A stretch of DNA of 53,709 nucleotides from Chara braunii. Lineage: Eukaryota; Streptophyta; Charophyceae; Charales; Characeae. A program made the position numbers and the translations under genes. The notes beneath the pieces are model-generated. The model had not been told where the DNA came from. It saw only the letters and a program-made list of their open reading frames with translations, and did no database searches. How positions within the stretch are numbered: the stretch's first letter is position 1; each line of letters begins with the position of its first letter. Shown in pieces: positions 20,941 to 31,980 of the stretch. The stretch covers positions 2,433,378 to 2,487,086 of the forward strand of contig BFEA01000150.1 of the NCBI GenBank assembly GCA_003427395.1. Direction: 5' to 3'.

Positions 20941-23900
20941 CACAGCAAACATTCGGAGCCTGGAAAACGCTGGGTGTGACCAACTGAAAAGGGCCGAGGC
21001 CCTCAATTGTAGACATGGACCTGGGCGCAGACACTGGGGCCCGTCCGGAAGCTACTGGAAACTTCCACGGCCAGGCCCAGACAGTCCAGCGGCAGTCACC
21101 TCTCCCATATAGGGAGGAGGCCAGCCAGTCCAGGGCATTCTGGCATAGGCAGGTAATGCGGACACACTGCTGCGATAGCGCGCAAGTGTCTGCATGCGCT
21201 ACTGCTGACTGGGGCACACGCGGGCGCTGAGAGGTGTGGGGTGCTGCAGGGCAGCGGGGCGGTAACGCCCGTGCCGGGCTGCAGGGCGCGAGGGGGTGAT
21301 GAGCAGCGGTGGTCTTCAGGAGGAGGCACGAGTGTGGGTGGACAGGGGATGATGAGGGGAGTCGAGAGTACGTACCTGGTGTATGTGGGAGGTCGGCATT
21401 GGTGTTGACGTCATGTACATTGGTTTTCAGAGTCGAAGTGAGCCTATTGCATGAATGTCGATAGGCTAGGTAGGACAAGTAGACTAGACTGGGCACTGGG
21501 CGCCAGACAAGAGGAGCGACATTGGATACTGCGTTGCTGTGGCCTGAGGGCTTGAACATTGGCTTACGAGTTCATTGTATTGCTCTTATTTGGATGGAAT
21601 CTTGGTGCATTTGAGCTCTCTGCTTGTTACATGACTATCTGGACTTCTGCGTGATTCTGCAACTTGGTTTTCCGTATATCGCTCTCGCTGATATTCCTTG
21701 CACAACAATCATTCCGATGAAAAAACAAACACAAGAAGAAACAATAATTTTTTTTTTTCTTTGCCAAATACAGAAATGAGAAATTAAATGTAACAAAAGA
21801 AAACAGACAATAGAAGAATACTGCAAGGAAATCAGGAACGCAAACAGCAATAAACTAGATTACGGCATCTCATAGGAGAACGGATATTATTGAGTCGGAA
21901 CTGAAAGCAGAATGCAAAGCAACATTATATCAAATAGGAACGAGCAAAGCGTTGAAGTCTCTTTACAACGAGAGCCCTCCGAACGCCTCTGGTTACCAAT
22001 GCAACAACAATGTACCCCAGCTACTGGCGGCAATCTGCATGGACGACTGACCGACGCTCCTATCAACCTATCCTACTCATGCTACAACAGCTGCCTCGGG
22101 TCCTCAGACCAATGCCACCCGAATACTCTGATTGAGCAGCCTGCCTTCACCACACGCCAGGTACACGGCTCATCACTCTCCCCTCATCTTCGACTCCTTC
22201 CCAAAGCCCTTCTTCTCCCAGCTGCGCTGCCACATTGGTGCCATTCTCGAATGTGCCTGGAGGCTGCACCCTCCCCACCCTTTTGTCCTGGCTTGAGAGG
22301 CCGAGAAGCCTCTGGCCTGGCCGCGCCCTGTCCCAGCACCGTGAGCCCAGGCCCATTCCAGAAACTGTACTGGACGCTTCTAGAATCTGCACAGGGCCCA
22401 GCATCATCTGCAACTAAGCCGGAGGCTAGGCCTGCCGGTTGGTTGGAGATGCTGTGCTTGCAGCAACCACCTGGCCCCCCCCAATTCTTCTCACAAAGGC
22501 CCGTACGCAGGCCCGTATGCAGGCTGAGGTACATTTTTGTGGGCCCGCCTTCACTTAGGGGCAGGCTGGGCCTTTTCCTGGTGGCACTGCCGAGGTTCTG
22601 AATCCTCACAATACTTACGAACTTCAGTTTTGGCGGCAGTGCCAATCAGAAACGCAAAGCCGGGCAGCATGGAATGTGGTTTGCACCCAGGGGAGAGGAG
22701 GACCTTCCCCTTCATGATATAAACCCATGGTTGTGTCAGGTGGCGGCTCCGCAAGCGCCGCATATTGTTCTTCTTGGTCGATCTTCAATGGGGTGGAATT
22801 TCCAGTGGAGTGGTCACCGATGGCACAGGTAAGAGATTTCATCGTAGACATAGCAGCAGGAGGCACTGAACGGCTTCCTGTTTGCCTGTGGACCCGCACA
22901 TCATGCTGAAAGTTGGGAGCGTAGGTCTCATGTTTTCCATGGCAGTTTGGGTTCTGCCATTCGTCAAATAGCGCTGCATCACACAGGTCTGGCTTACTTT
23001 GCATGTACTACATATGCAGCCGTGCGGCAGCACAAGACCAGCACGAGGCAGTATGTCGGTTGCTCTTGGTCTCAGTTTTCCAAAACGTTGTGCATCTAAC
23101 GAAGTAACACCACGTGGGTCACTCCTGGTATGAGCTTTTCCAGCACTGTGCTTCTAGCCAAAGATGGGTGCCGGTTCTACCGGCATCATTTTGAGTCGGG
23201 GTGGAATTGTGACGTCCTTGGCATTTTCTAATTTTGGATATGATTTTTTTTGTCTCCCAAAGAAGACTCCCCCCCACCCATCCTTTCAAAGACATTCTGC
23301 TCTGTCTCGTTTACAGAGTCATCGTCAGAAGGCAGTAGACAAAAGAAATAAGTGCTGGAAAGAGCGCATGTTGATGAACACACACTTTTGCCTTCGGGTT
23401 TAAGACCCCTTTGATCCACTTTTTCAACAAAAAAAAATTGCTGTTTGTTTATTTGGTGTCCACTCTATGGACTGGTGACAAGTCTGGCTAAAAAGGTGTG
23501 ACAGGTTTGTTATAATGACCCTGAAAAAAATCTCCTGAAAATTTAGGGGTCTGTTAACCGCTTCTCCCCTTCAGGCTGTAACGCTGTGGGAGGATAGTGG
23601 ACAATAAAATACCAACAAGAGTAGGGTATGGCTGCTGTTCTGTTCTGGTCTTGATGTCTTCTGTTGTTTCAAAACATGTCTGCCCGTGATAAGCAACTGG
23701 AACGGCGCCCCCCAGAATAGAAGGGGCAGTGTGTTTTCTTGGGGAAAAAAAAAAAAAAAAAGGAAAAAAAAAAAAAGAACCCAGCAAGATTGCTTGCAGA
23801 AAGTCTTCAGGGGACATTTTATCGGCAGTCACTTCCTTCCGCAGTAGCTAGCGCCGTCCTCTAGTTGGGTACACAGACATGATGTAGTGATATTCTATTT

Positions 23901-24430
23901 GGTGCAAGATGGCAGGACTGTTTGAGTGTGTCCGACTCGATCACTTGGACAAAGCGGTCGGGCGATGGTTTGACTGAGAACTCTCCCAAGGGGAGATTTT
24001 GTAACGCCCGCGGACAATTTGAAGCATGATGTTTTCCTCAGAACCGCCTCATTGAGGGCCGGAATCTACGTTGCCCCAATGCTCTCCCGTGCATTGCAGG
24101 GTCCAACACGAATGCCAGAATATCAGCAGAATTACCAAGCGACTGTGCCCTCTGGCAGCAGGTCACATCACCTATCTGGCAATTTTCTGAAACAGAAAGG
24201 AAAGCGATTGAATGCTCCGCTCAATTACGGAAGACGAGCAACTCAGCAAGTTGTCCTTTTGTGATTGAATCGAGTTCGAATGTTTATCGAGTGGTTATTG
24301 GTAAACAAATGAGGCACTTGATGTTGAAGACTTGGTCGTGGAGGGCCACGTATTGGGCGTTTAGTTGAGGCACTGGACTGGATATTAATCAAAGCACTTG
24401 CTCATGGGCAGCCACCGCTAATCAACATAT
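20941..24430. other. No gene recognised
   Basis: Several open frames of 60-230 codons occur (for example 21912-22601 plus). None shows a family motif, and their composition is low-complexity Pro/Ser/Leu. A poly-A stretch lies at 23741-23775. Possible splice sites are present near 22828 (CACAG|GTAAGAG), but no conserved exon could be read. Confidence 0.45.
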
Positions 24431-27400
24431 GGTGTGGGTTTTCAGGACAGCTATAGCACCTAGATCGTGCAGTCATGTATTTCGTTCATTTCACTATCAC
24501 ATTCGGATCGGTTCCGTGTGCGTCCAAGCGAATGCAGGACTCCTCTGTTTTTAATTAGGGAGTTTGACGCAGAGAATCATTGGGAACCACAACCAAGGCA
24601 AAATGGTTTGTGCATTGTGTACCAAATGCACGATTCCGCAAACGAACTTGAAAATCGCATTTTATTCATGATTCCACAGATGTTTTGTTCAGGATCTCAC
24701 GGCATTCCCAACTTTACAAATGGAGTTCAAAATCTCGAAGGCCGAAAACGATGTAAGAAGGTTGAGGTACAGAAGCCCGAGAAGAGAAAGAAGACACCGT
24801 GCGAAGAAGAGTAGGAGGTGGGAGTAGCTTTAACCACCACCGTTAACACATCAGGGGCATAGAGAGAACTTCAATGACTCCAACACCTGCATGCAAACCG
24901 GGGAAAGTGCGTAATGAGAGTGGATGCTTAGGTAGTAGTATCGTATTACTGTCTGATTCGAAAAACCTCTTTCAGATTCGGCATGGGGTTTACCTGTTCC
25001 TAATGATAAATTGGCTGTGATTTGTCTCTGTCGACGACCACCCTCCTGCGCCTTGCAAGTCCTCAGCTTGCTGTTCTTGCTTGCACAGGGAGAAGTCATA
25101 ACTGTAATTGAGCGTTTGTGGGCGCATATCGTTTGCTCTGAAGGATGGAAGAAGATTGCACAGGGAGAAGTCATAATTGTAATTGAGCTTTTGTGGGCGC
25201 ATATCGTTTGCTCTGAAGGATGGAAGAAGATTGAGGTTCAGAAGCCCGAGAAGAGAAAGAATACTCCGCGCGAAGAACAATAGGAGGTGGGTGTGGCTTT
25301 ATTGTGTGTGTTTTCGGGAGAGCCATAGCACCTAGATCATGCATTCATGTAGTTCGTTCGTTTTACTATCACATTCCGATCGGTTCCGTGTGCATTTAAG
25401 CGAATGCTGGATCCCTCTGTTGAAATTTAGGGAGCTTGATGTAGGGGAATCATTGAGGTCCACAACCAAGGCAAAATGATTTGCACATTCTGTATCATAT
25501 GCGTGATTCTGTGAACGAAGTTAAAAATCGCATAATATGCAAGATTCCACAGATGAAGTCCAGGGTCTTATGGCATTCACGACTCCACAAACAGAGTTCA
25601 AAATCTCGTAGACTCTGTAGGATGGAAAAAGGTTGAGATATAGAAGCCGGAGATGAGAAAGAAGACACCGCACGAGGAAGAGTAGGAGGTGGCCCCAGGT
25701 ATGTGTGGCTTTATCCACCGTTAACACATGAGGTGCATAGAGATAACCCCAATGGCTGCAACATGTGCATGCAAACCGGGGAAAGAGCATAACGAGAGTG
25801 GATGCTCAGGTATTAGTACCGTATTATTGTTTGCTTCCAAAGACTCTGAGATTCAATATTGGGTTCACTTGTTGCTTATGCCAAATTGGCAGCGATTTGT
25901 CTCTGTCAACGACCATCCTCTGGTGCCTTGCACCTCCTCAGGTTGTTGGTTTTGCTTGCACACCCAAAATAACAGATATGTGTCTCATTGCCAAATTTCC
26001 AGCTGAGGGAGTCGTCATAATTGTATTAATTCAGCTTTCGTGAGCACATATCGTTCACCTCGAAGGATGGAAGAAGATTGAGGCACAGAAGCCCGAGAAG
26101 AGAAAGAATACTCCGCGCGAAGAAGAATAGGAGGTGGGTGTGGCTTTATTGTGTGGGTTTTTAGGAGAGTCACAGCACCTAGATCGTGCATTCATGTATT
26201 TAGTTTGTTTCACTATCACATTCCGATCGGTTCCGTGTGCTTTTAAGCAAATGCTAGATGCCTCTGTTTTTATGTAGGGAGTTTGATGTAGGGGAATGAT
26301 TGAGATCCACAGCCAAGGCAAAATGATTTGCGCATTCTATACCATATGTAAAAAAAGGTTTTAAAGTTAAAAATTGCATCATATGCAAGATCCCACAGAT
26401 GAAGTCCAGGGTTTTATGGCATTCACGACTCCACAAACGGAGTTCAAAATCTCGTCGACTCTGTAGGATGGAAGAAGGTCGAGATATAGAAGACGGAGAC
26501 GAGAAAGAAGACATCGCGCGATGAACAGTAGGAGGTGGGTGTGGCTTTATCCACCGTTCACACATGAGGTGCATAGAGATAATCCCAATGGCTGCGACAC
26601 GTGTATGCAAACCAGGGAAAGTGCATAACGAGAGTGGATGCTCAGGTCTTAGTACCGTATTATTGTTTGCTTCCAAAGACTCTAAGATTCGACATTGGGT
26701 TCACTTGTTGCTTATGACAAATTGGCAGCGATTTGGCTCTGTCGACGACCATCCTCCAGCGCCCTGCACCTCCTCAACTTGTTGTTTTTGCTTGCATACC
26801 CAAAATAATAGATATGGGTGTATCACTGCCAGATTTCCAGCTGAGGGAGTAGTCATAATTGTATTGATTCAGCTTTCGTGGACGCATCTCATCGACCACG
26901 AAGAATGGAAGAAGGTTGAGGTACAAAAGCCCAAGAAGAGAAAGAAGAAACCGCGTGAAGAATAATAGGAGGTGAGTGTGCCTTTATGCTGTGGGTTTTC
27001 GGGGCAGCTATGACACCTAGATTGTGCATTCATGTATTTCGTTCGTTTCACTATCACGTTTGGCTCGGTTCCGTGAACGATTAAGCGAATGCAGGATGCC
27101 TCAGATTTTATTTAGGGAGTTTGACGCAGGGGAGTCATTGAGAACGACAACCAAGGCCAAACAATTTGTGCATTGTGTACCACATGCACGATTCCGCGAA
27201 CAAAGTTAAGAATCACATCTTATTCATGACTCCACTTATGGTGTCCAGGATCTCATGACATTCACAACTCCACAAACGAAGTTCAAAATTTTGTCGACCT
27301 TTAAGGATGGAAAAAGGTCGAGGTACATAACCCTGAGAAGACAAAGAAGACCCTCCGTGAAAAACACTGTTAACTCATCACGTGGATAGAGATAACCCCG

Positions 27401-27605
27401 ATGTCTGCAACACATTCACGCAAACTGGGGAAAGTGCATATTGAGAGTCGATGCTCTGGTATTAGTACCGTATTGCTGTTTGCTTCCAAACACTTAGAGA
27501 TTCAGCATTGGGTTCACATGCTGCAGATGATAAATTGACAACAATTTTTGTCAGTCGACGACCATCCTTTAGCGCCTTGCACCTCCTCAACTTGTTGCTC
27601 TTGCT
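24431..27605 (+). repeat. Tandem array of ~850-bp units (four copies)
   Basis: The phrase CACCTAGATYGTGCA recurs near 24457, 25328, 26174 and 27013, giving unit lengths of about 870, 846 and 839 bp. The last unit is cut short near 27605. Each full unit holds two diverged halves, both containing a short open frame ending in a Lys/Arg/Glu-rich tail like KPEKRKKTPREE and a stop, then AGGAGGTG. Seven such tails are seen, near 24800, 25270, 25675, 26115, 26520, 26955 and 27350. At 25089 one copy follows a good acceptor (TTGCTTGCACAG) and repeats a block ending SEGWKKI twice. The unit looks like an amplified terminal exon of an unknown gene, or a satellite that took one up. Confidence 0.75.
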
Positions 27606-28138
27606 TGCATACTTGTAGGGGTACCCCTTCGACCCGGCACTGAGGCCGAACCAGTTTCAGGCCGTCGGCATGACCCCGGTCCGGTACTGGGTTGCCCCGG
27701 GCCTGGACCTAGGCCGGTATATCTCTCCGGCCTAGGCCCAGGCCAGCAGGTTGGTCGATTCGATTCCTCAGATTGTTCATTTCTTCATTCAGTTGGACTG
27801 AACCTTCACTTAGCTGCTACTTCTCGTGTGTCTCCATCTCCTCCCTCTCTCTCACCATCTTCGCACGTGCCTTCCTGCACATGCGGCACATTGGTATCGG
27901 AGTGGAGTCTCGACCCTCCCTCCCACCCTCCCCCTCCTGCTATCCCAACGCCACGAATAGCTATCTCCAAGTTCATGCTTGATGCTGCATTTGGTCTGCC
28001 AATGCGACCAGGTACGTTCTTCATCCAAGTTGACACCTTTCTCGTCGGCGGCCTCTGTTGCAGCTGTTGCGGTCACCTACGGACAACGACGCCGACCTTT
28101 CGCCGCGTGTGCTCCAGCTCGACCTTTCTCTTTCACAG
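27606..28138. other. Unique flank with a perfect 10-bp palindrome
   Basis: The sequence joins the tandem array to the rDNA remnant. CCTAGGCCGG at 27708-27717 and CCGGCCTAGG at 27727-27736 form a perfect hairpin with a 9-base loop, in a GC-rich patch. No gene is recognised. Confidence 0.5.
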
Positions 28139-28290
28139 CTATTGATTGTCAGGCATGACGAAGCGCCTGGATTGCGCCATCTTGGCGTTCTGCTGCTGAC
28201 GGTGCTGTGAGAAGCCCATCGAACCTTATCATTCAGGGGAAGGAGAAGCCGTAACAAGGTTCCCGTAGGTGAACCGGCGGAAGGATCATT
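28139..28290 (+). rRNA. 18S rRNA 3'-end fragment (helix 44/45 region), pseudogene
   Basis: The segment matches the end of eukaryotic 18S rRNA: CTGTGAGAAGCCCATCGAAC, CCTTATCATTCAGGGGAAGG, GTAACAAGGTTCCCGTAGGT, GAACCGGCGGAAGGATCATT. The final AAGGATCATT is the exact 18S 3' terminus. Divergence from the consensus (for example ACCGG for ACCTG) and the missing 5' ~90% of the gene make it a relic. The universal TTGTACACACCGCC site just upstream is not present, so the match starts near 28139. Confidence 0.9.
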
Positions 28291-29563
28291 GGCATGTGGA
28301 CACCTGACCTCCTCCCACGTCAGCATGTCCTCCACATCCCACTCTCCTCTCCTTCCCCTCCCCCCCCCCCACATCCCAACTTCCCGGACTTTCCCCGATC
28401 TTACCCCAACTCACCCCCCAACTCCAATCCCACCCCCTCATTTTCCCCCCGTTCCACTGCCATCTCTCGCTCTCCCCAACTTCTGCCCAGCCCGTACCCC
28501 CCTTTCAACCACGTGCACGTGCACGCACACTCTCCTGCCCTCTTCCCCCCATCCCCCACTCACACTCCCACTCCCGCTCCCGTCTCCTCCCACCTTCCAC
28601 CCTTACTCCCATTGCCCCAACTCCGACCTTTTCCCCACTCCCGATTGCACTCCCAACTCTGACCCCACCACTCCACTATATTGCGATCTCCTCCCTCGAT
28701 TATTTTCCAACCCCCCCCCGATCCCATCCCCGCTCCCCCATCCGCTATGCCCAGCTCTGATCCCCACCAATCCCCCCCTCCGCCCCCTTTCCTCCTCCGA
28801 TTCCGACCCCAACCCAACTCCTCCCCGCCCACTTCCTTCCCCTTCGTCGATCCGATCGCTGTGCTCCCCGCACCCGACTCCAACGCTGTCTGACCCACAC
28901 CCCCCAGCCTGCACCTGCGCGCAATTGAGCCCCACCTACTCTCCCAGCCCTAATCTCGATCTTCCCCTCTGCAATCATCCGCTGCCCCACTTCCCTCTGC
29001 CTATCCCGATCTTCCCCTTCCCCTTTACCTCCGATCCCGACTTCCCCGAATGGCGCGTTTCCCACCCCAAACCCCCCCGACTTCTCCCCTCACTACTCCC
29101 CACTCGCGTTGCTCCGCCCTGATTTCGATCTCCCTCCTCCCAGCGCCCAGCTCCGCTTTTTTCCCCCCGACCTCCCCCCTCCCCCCCCCCCCCCCCCACA
29201 CACACTTTCTCGCTCTTCTCCCCTTTCCTCCAACTTCGACACCGCTCTTCCTAATTCTCACTCCTCGTCGCCACCATCCAGACACCCCCGACCTTCCCCC
29301 GTCCTCCTAGTGCCTTCTTTCCCCCCGCTCCTCACCCCCACGCGATTTTTCCCCCCACCACTCTATTGTTCCCATTCCGATCCTAATCTCGACCCCATTC
29401 CCCGCCTTCTCTTTACGCTTCCTTGCACTACCCCCTGCGTGACTTCAATCCCGCCCCGCTCTCACGACTTCCCCATCACTCTTCCGCCCTCCTTCCTCCC
29501 CCTTACCATCACACTGTCCCACTACGTTTCCCAACCGCCCCCCCCGCGCACACGTGCGAGTAA
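28291..29563. repeat. Extreme C/T-rich, G-poor tract between rRNA fragments
   Basis: For ~1.27 kb the plus strand is dominated by C runs separated by A/T (CCCCAACTCC, CCGATC, CCCCACTCC), with very few G. The tract is open for 277 codons (28289-29122) and overlapping frames, encoding Pro/Ser/Leu/Thr-rich peptide. Stop codons in those frames need A/G-rich triplets, so openness follows from composition. It lies where ITS1-5.8S-ITS2-28S should be, but no 5.8S sequence is visible. Confidence 0.8.
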
Positions 29564-29688
29564 CGAATTTGGAGGGAGCGACACATCTGTTAGAAGGTTA
29601 CGCAGGTATCCTAAGATAAGCTCAACGAGAACAGAAATCTTGTGAGGAGCAAAAGGACAGAAACTCATTTGATTTTGATTTTCAGTAC
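29564..29688 (+). rRNA. 28S rRNA fragment, 5' part (pseudogene)
   Basis: The segment matches 28S domain V around GACACATCTGTTAGAAGG, TATCCTAAGATAAGCTCAAC, GAGAACAGAAATCTTGTG and TTGATTTTCAGTAC. Identity to the plant consensus is about 80% by eye, with many G-to-A and C-to-T changes. The match stops at CAGTAC, where a retroelement is inserted. Confidence 0.88.
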
Positions 29689-30370
29689 GGTGGATGGCCC
29701 GACGGTTAGGGCATCGGTTGGAAATGTACATTGTGGTATGAGATTGTGGGTTCAAATCTGCAGGTTCGTGCATATGCTGCCGGCAAGGCGTTAGGTTGAT
29801 GCACTACCACTCACACACTGAGTGTGCATGCTCCCAGGGGAACGATGTTCGAATGGTGCGGCAACAGGTTTGAAATGGGGATCCACCCGCAAGGGTGCCC
29901 ATCACTCACTGACACCCAAACGCGCATACTGATCCCTGTAACGGCTGAACGTGTGCCTTCCCTTGGGGTTCTTGCAGGCCATGGGGGGAGATTGCTCCAG
30001 AAGGGGCAGGCACAGTGGTGACTGTCGGGGAGGTGTGAAGGTTTCGCCCCCTTCATAGCTGTGGATTCTTAACCTCCCACCGCACCTGGTGTCTGGGTGC
30101 TAATGCCTCCCGGACGGGTGCTCCGGGGGGGGAATATGGATCCCCTATATTCGGGGCGGTGGACCCTGGCGCTTGCGGCCTGATAGCGCTGGTTCGGGAC
30201 AATACTCCCAGGGGATGCGTGTGAGGCTAAGCGCTTCTATCTTGAGAGAGTGGGTGTGGCCCGCTGTACCAACCAGATGGGTTGAACCCGGCGCGTGCAC
30301 CCCGCTGGTTCCCTGGGTAATCTCCTCGACACCTCACAATCCTTTTAGAAAAAAATAAAAAAATAAAAAA
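29689..30370 (+). mobile_element. tRNA-headed retroposon inserted in the 28S fragment
   Basis: The 5' end carries tRNA-like boxes: an A-box region near 29698-29712 (CCCGACGGTTAGGGC) and a B-box GGTTCAAATCT at 29749-29759. The head matches the SINE at 4793. The body runs ~590 bp, longer than a typical SINE, and ends in (A)7T(A)7T(A)6. The 28S sequence is continuous across it except for ~10 missing bases (the GAATACGAAC region). The long body may be the 3' end of a partner LINE. The insertion is clear; the precise borders are good to within ~5 bp. Confidence 0.8.
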
Positions 30371-30505
30371 TTGTGAGAGTGTGGGTCATCGATCCTCTAG
30401 CGTTTCAGGACTTCAAACTAGAGGTGTCAGAGCAGCTACCATAGGGATAACTGGCTTGTGGCAATGAAGTGTTCACAACGACACTGCCTTTTGCTCCCTC
30501 AACAT
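30371..30505 (+). rRNA. 28S rRNA fragment, 3' part (pseudogene)
   Basis: The 28S match resumes with GTGAGAGTGTGGGTCATCGA, then TCCTCTAGCG, CTAGAGGTGTCAGAGCAG, TAGGGATAACTGGCTTGTGG and GTTCACAACGAC. This is the peptidyl-transferase-centre region of domain V. The match fades near 30505, within the region equivalent to GATGTCGGCTC. It continues the fragment ending at 29688 in the same strand and order. Confidence 0.9.
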
Positions 30506-31980
30506 TCGTGGCGCCGACATCTTCACGGGCCATCATCATTGTCGACATCATCATTGTCACGGTTTGTAACCTTTATTGAGAGCATTCGATCCAGCGACCT
30601 CGTCGTTCCACCGGGGGAACGATCGAGAAAACCCTTCAGGGGTTGATTGAAGAGTTTCCTCAACTAGGAGGAAGGACCTTGATTGCTCCCGACGGACTGG
30701 GAGCGCGATATCATTCATTTTTCCCCCTTTACTAATTTCTTCCCTTCCTCTCGTCGATCTCCCTCAAAGATCCTGTTTTTTACTTCTTTTTCTATCTCTT
30801 CTCTGTTTCCCCTTTCCTCCTTTCCCATCCCACCTAATCGGTCGCCTCATCTAAAATTCCTAACGTGCGTGACGCGTATCTCCCCTTTTTGTGCTTGTAT
30901 GACAATGTCGTCCAGTCTGCTGTGCATAATATTTACCTAATTTGATAGGATTAATCTTCATTCTTTCTTCCTCCAATGTCGTGAATGAAATTAATTCCGG
31001 CATTTTTGTTAATTCGCTACGTGAGCTCGATTATTACCCCAAATTCTTTTCAGTATTTAGTTCAATTTTATTTTTTTTTCAGAAATTCGTGAGATAAAGT
31101 TTGGGATTTATTAAATTCAATTTTTTTGACGTTGACTCTACTTCTATTTTCTCTTCCCCGTAGAATTTCGAAATTATGCAATTCTTTTTAGAGTTCTTTT
31201 GTATTTTTTTTTAAATTTCTTTGAAACTCATCTTAAATTTGCAACGTGTTGCCAATTATTCTTAAAATAATCTAAATAATTTCAAGATTTATCTTAATTT
31301 ATTTTATTTGCCTGCCATTAATTCCTTATGCCCTTTTGTCGTAAATTCTTAATTTAGGAGTTAGTTTCCTATTTTTATTTCAAATCTCCCTTGATTTTTT
31401 TTTTAATTTTGGAAATACCCCATGAAATTTTTCATTTTATTACAAACTTCACCTTTGAACTCATCTTGACCCCTTCTATCTTCCCCCCAAACTTTCAAAA
31501 AATTTTACTAAAATTTTTGAAATTTGTTGAATGTTGTTTAATTTTTTTTTAAATTTTGAATTTACGTCCAAATAATTTTGAAATTTTATTTCGACTTCCT
31601 GATTGTCTTATGCATGCCTTCCTCTACACCCCACGCCATTCTTTGAAAACTCTCTCATTCTCTTGCCTGAATTGGAAATTTTACTCTTTGATTTTTTATT
31701 ATTATTTAATCCCGAAAGGTCGCTAGATCTCATTTTTACACGCCTTCCTTTCTCGGCCCCTTTTCTGCATGCCAATCTGACTCCCCGTGACAACCAACAA
31801 CGCGTACTCCAAAATCGCGCCCAAGACGTACGTGTCGGAAACCAGCTCGCTCGCTTTCGTCCCTCCCGTCACAACTCTCCCTCTTCATCTTCTTCATCCC
31901 CAGGCTCCATGTAGAATGCCAAGTCAGCGAGCCCCTCCCACTCCACCAGCGAAGGTCTTGCGTTCCTAGCTCACGACACC
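30506..31980. other. No gene recognised; AT-rich tract
   Basis: From about 30930 to 31590 the sequence is strongly AT-rich with long T runs and AATTT motifs. It precedes the gag pseudogene at 31981 and could be the LTR or 5' untranslated region of that older retroelement. I could not identify LTR borders or a primer-binding site. Confidence 0.4.

Noticed and set aside
20735-21559. 274-codon minus-strand open frame
   Set aside because: It overlaps a 72-bp tandem duplication and shows no recognisable domain or splice context; kept as unexplained open frame only.
21912-22601. 229-codon plus-strand open frame
   Set aside because: Pro/Ser/Leu-rich, GC-rich, no motif, and overlapping minus-strand frames of equal quality; a chance ORF is more likely.
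28289-29645. Pro/Ser-rich frames of up to 277 codons after the 18S fragment
   Set aside because: Three overlapping frames are all open because the strand has almost no G; openness is compositional.
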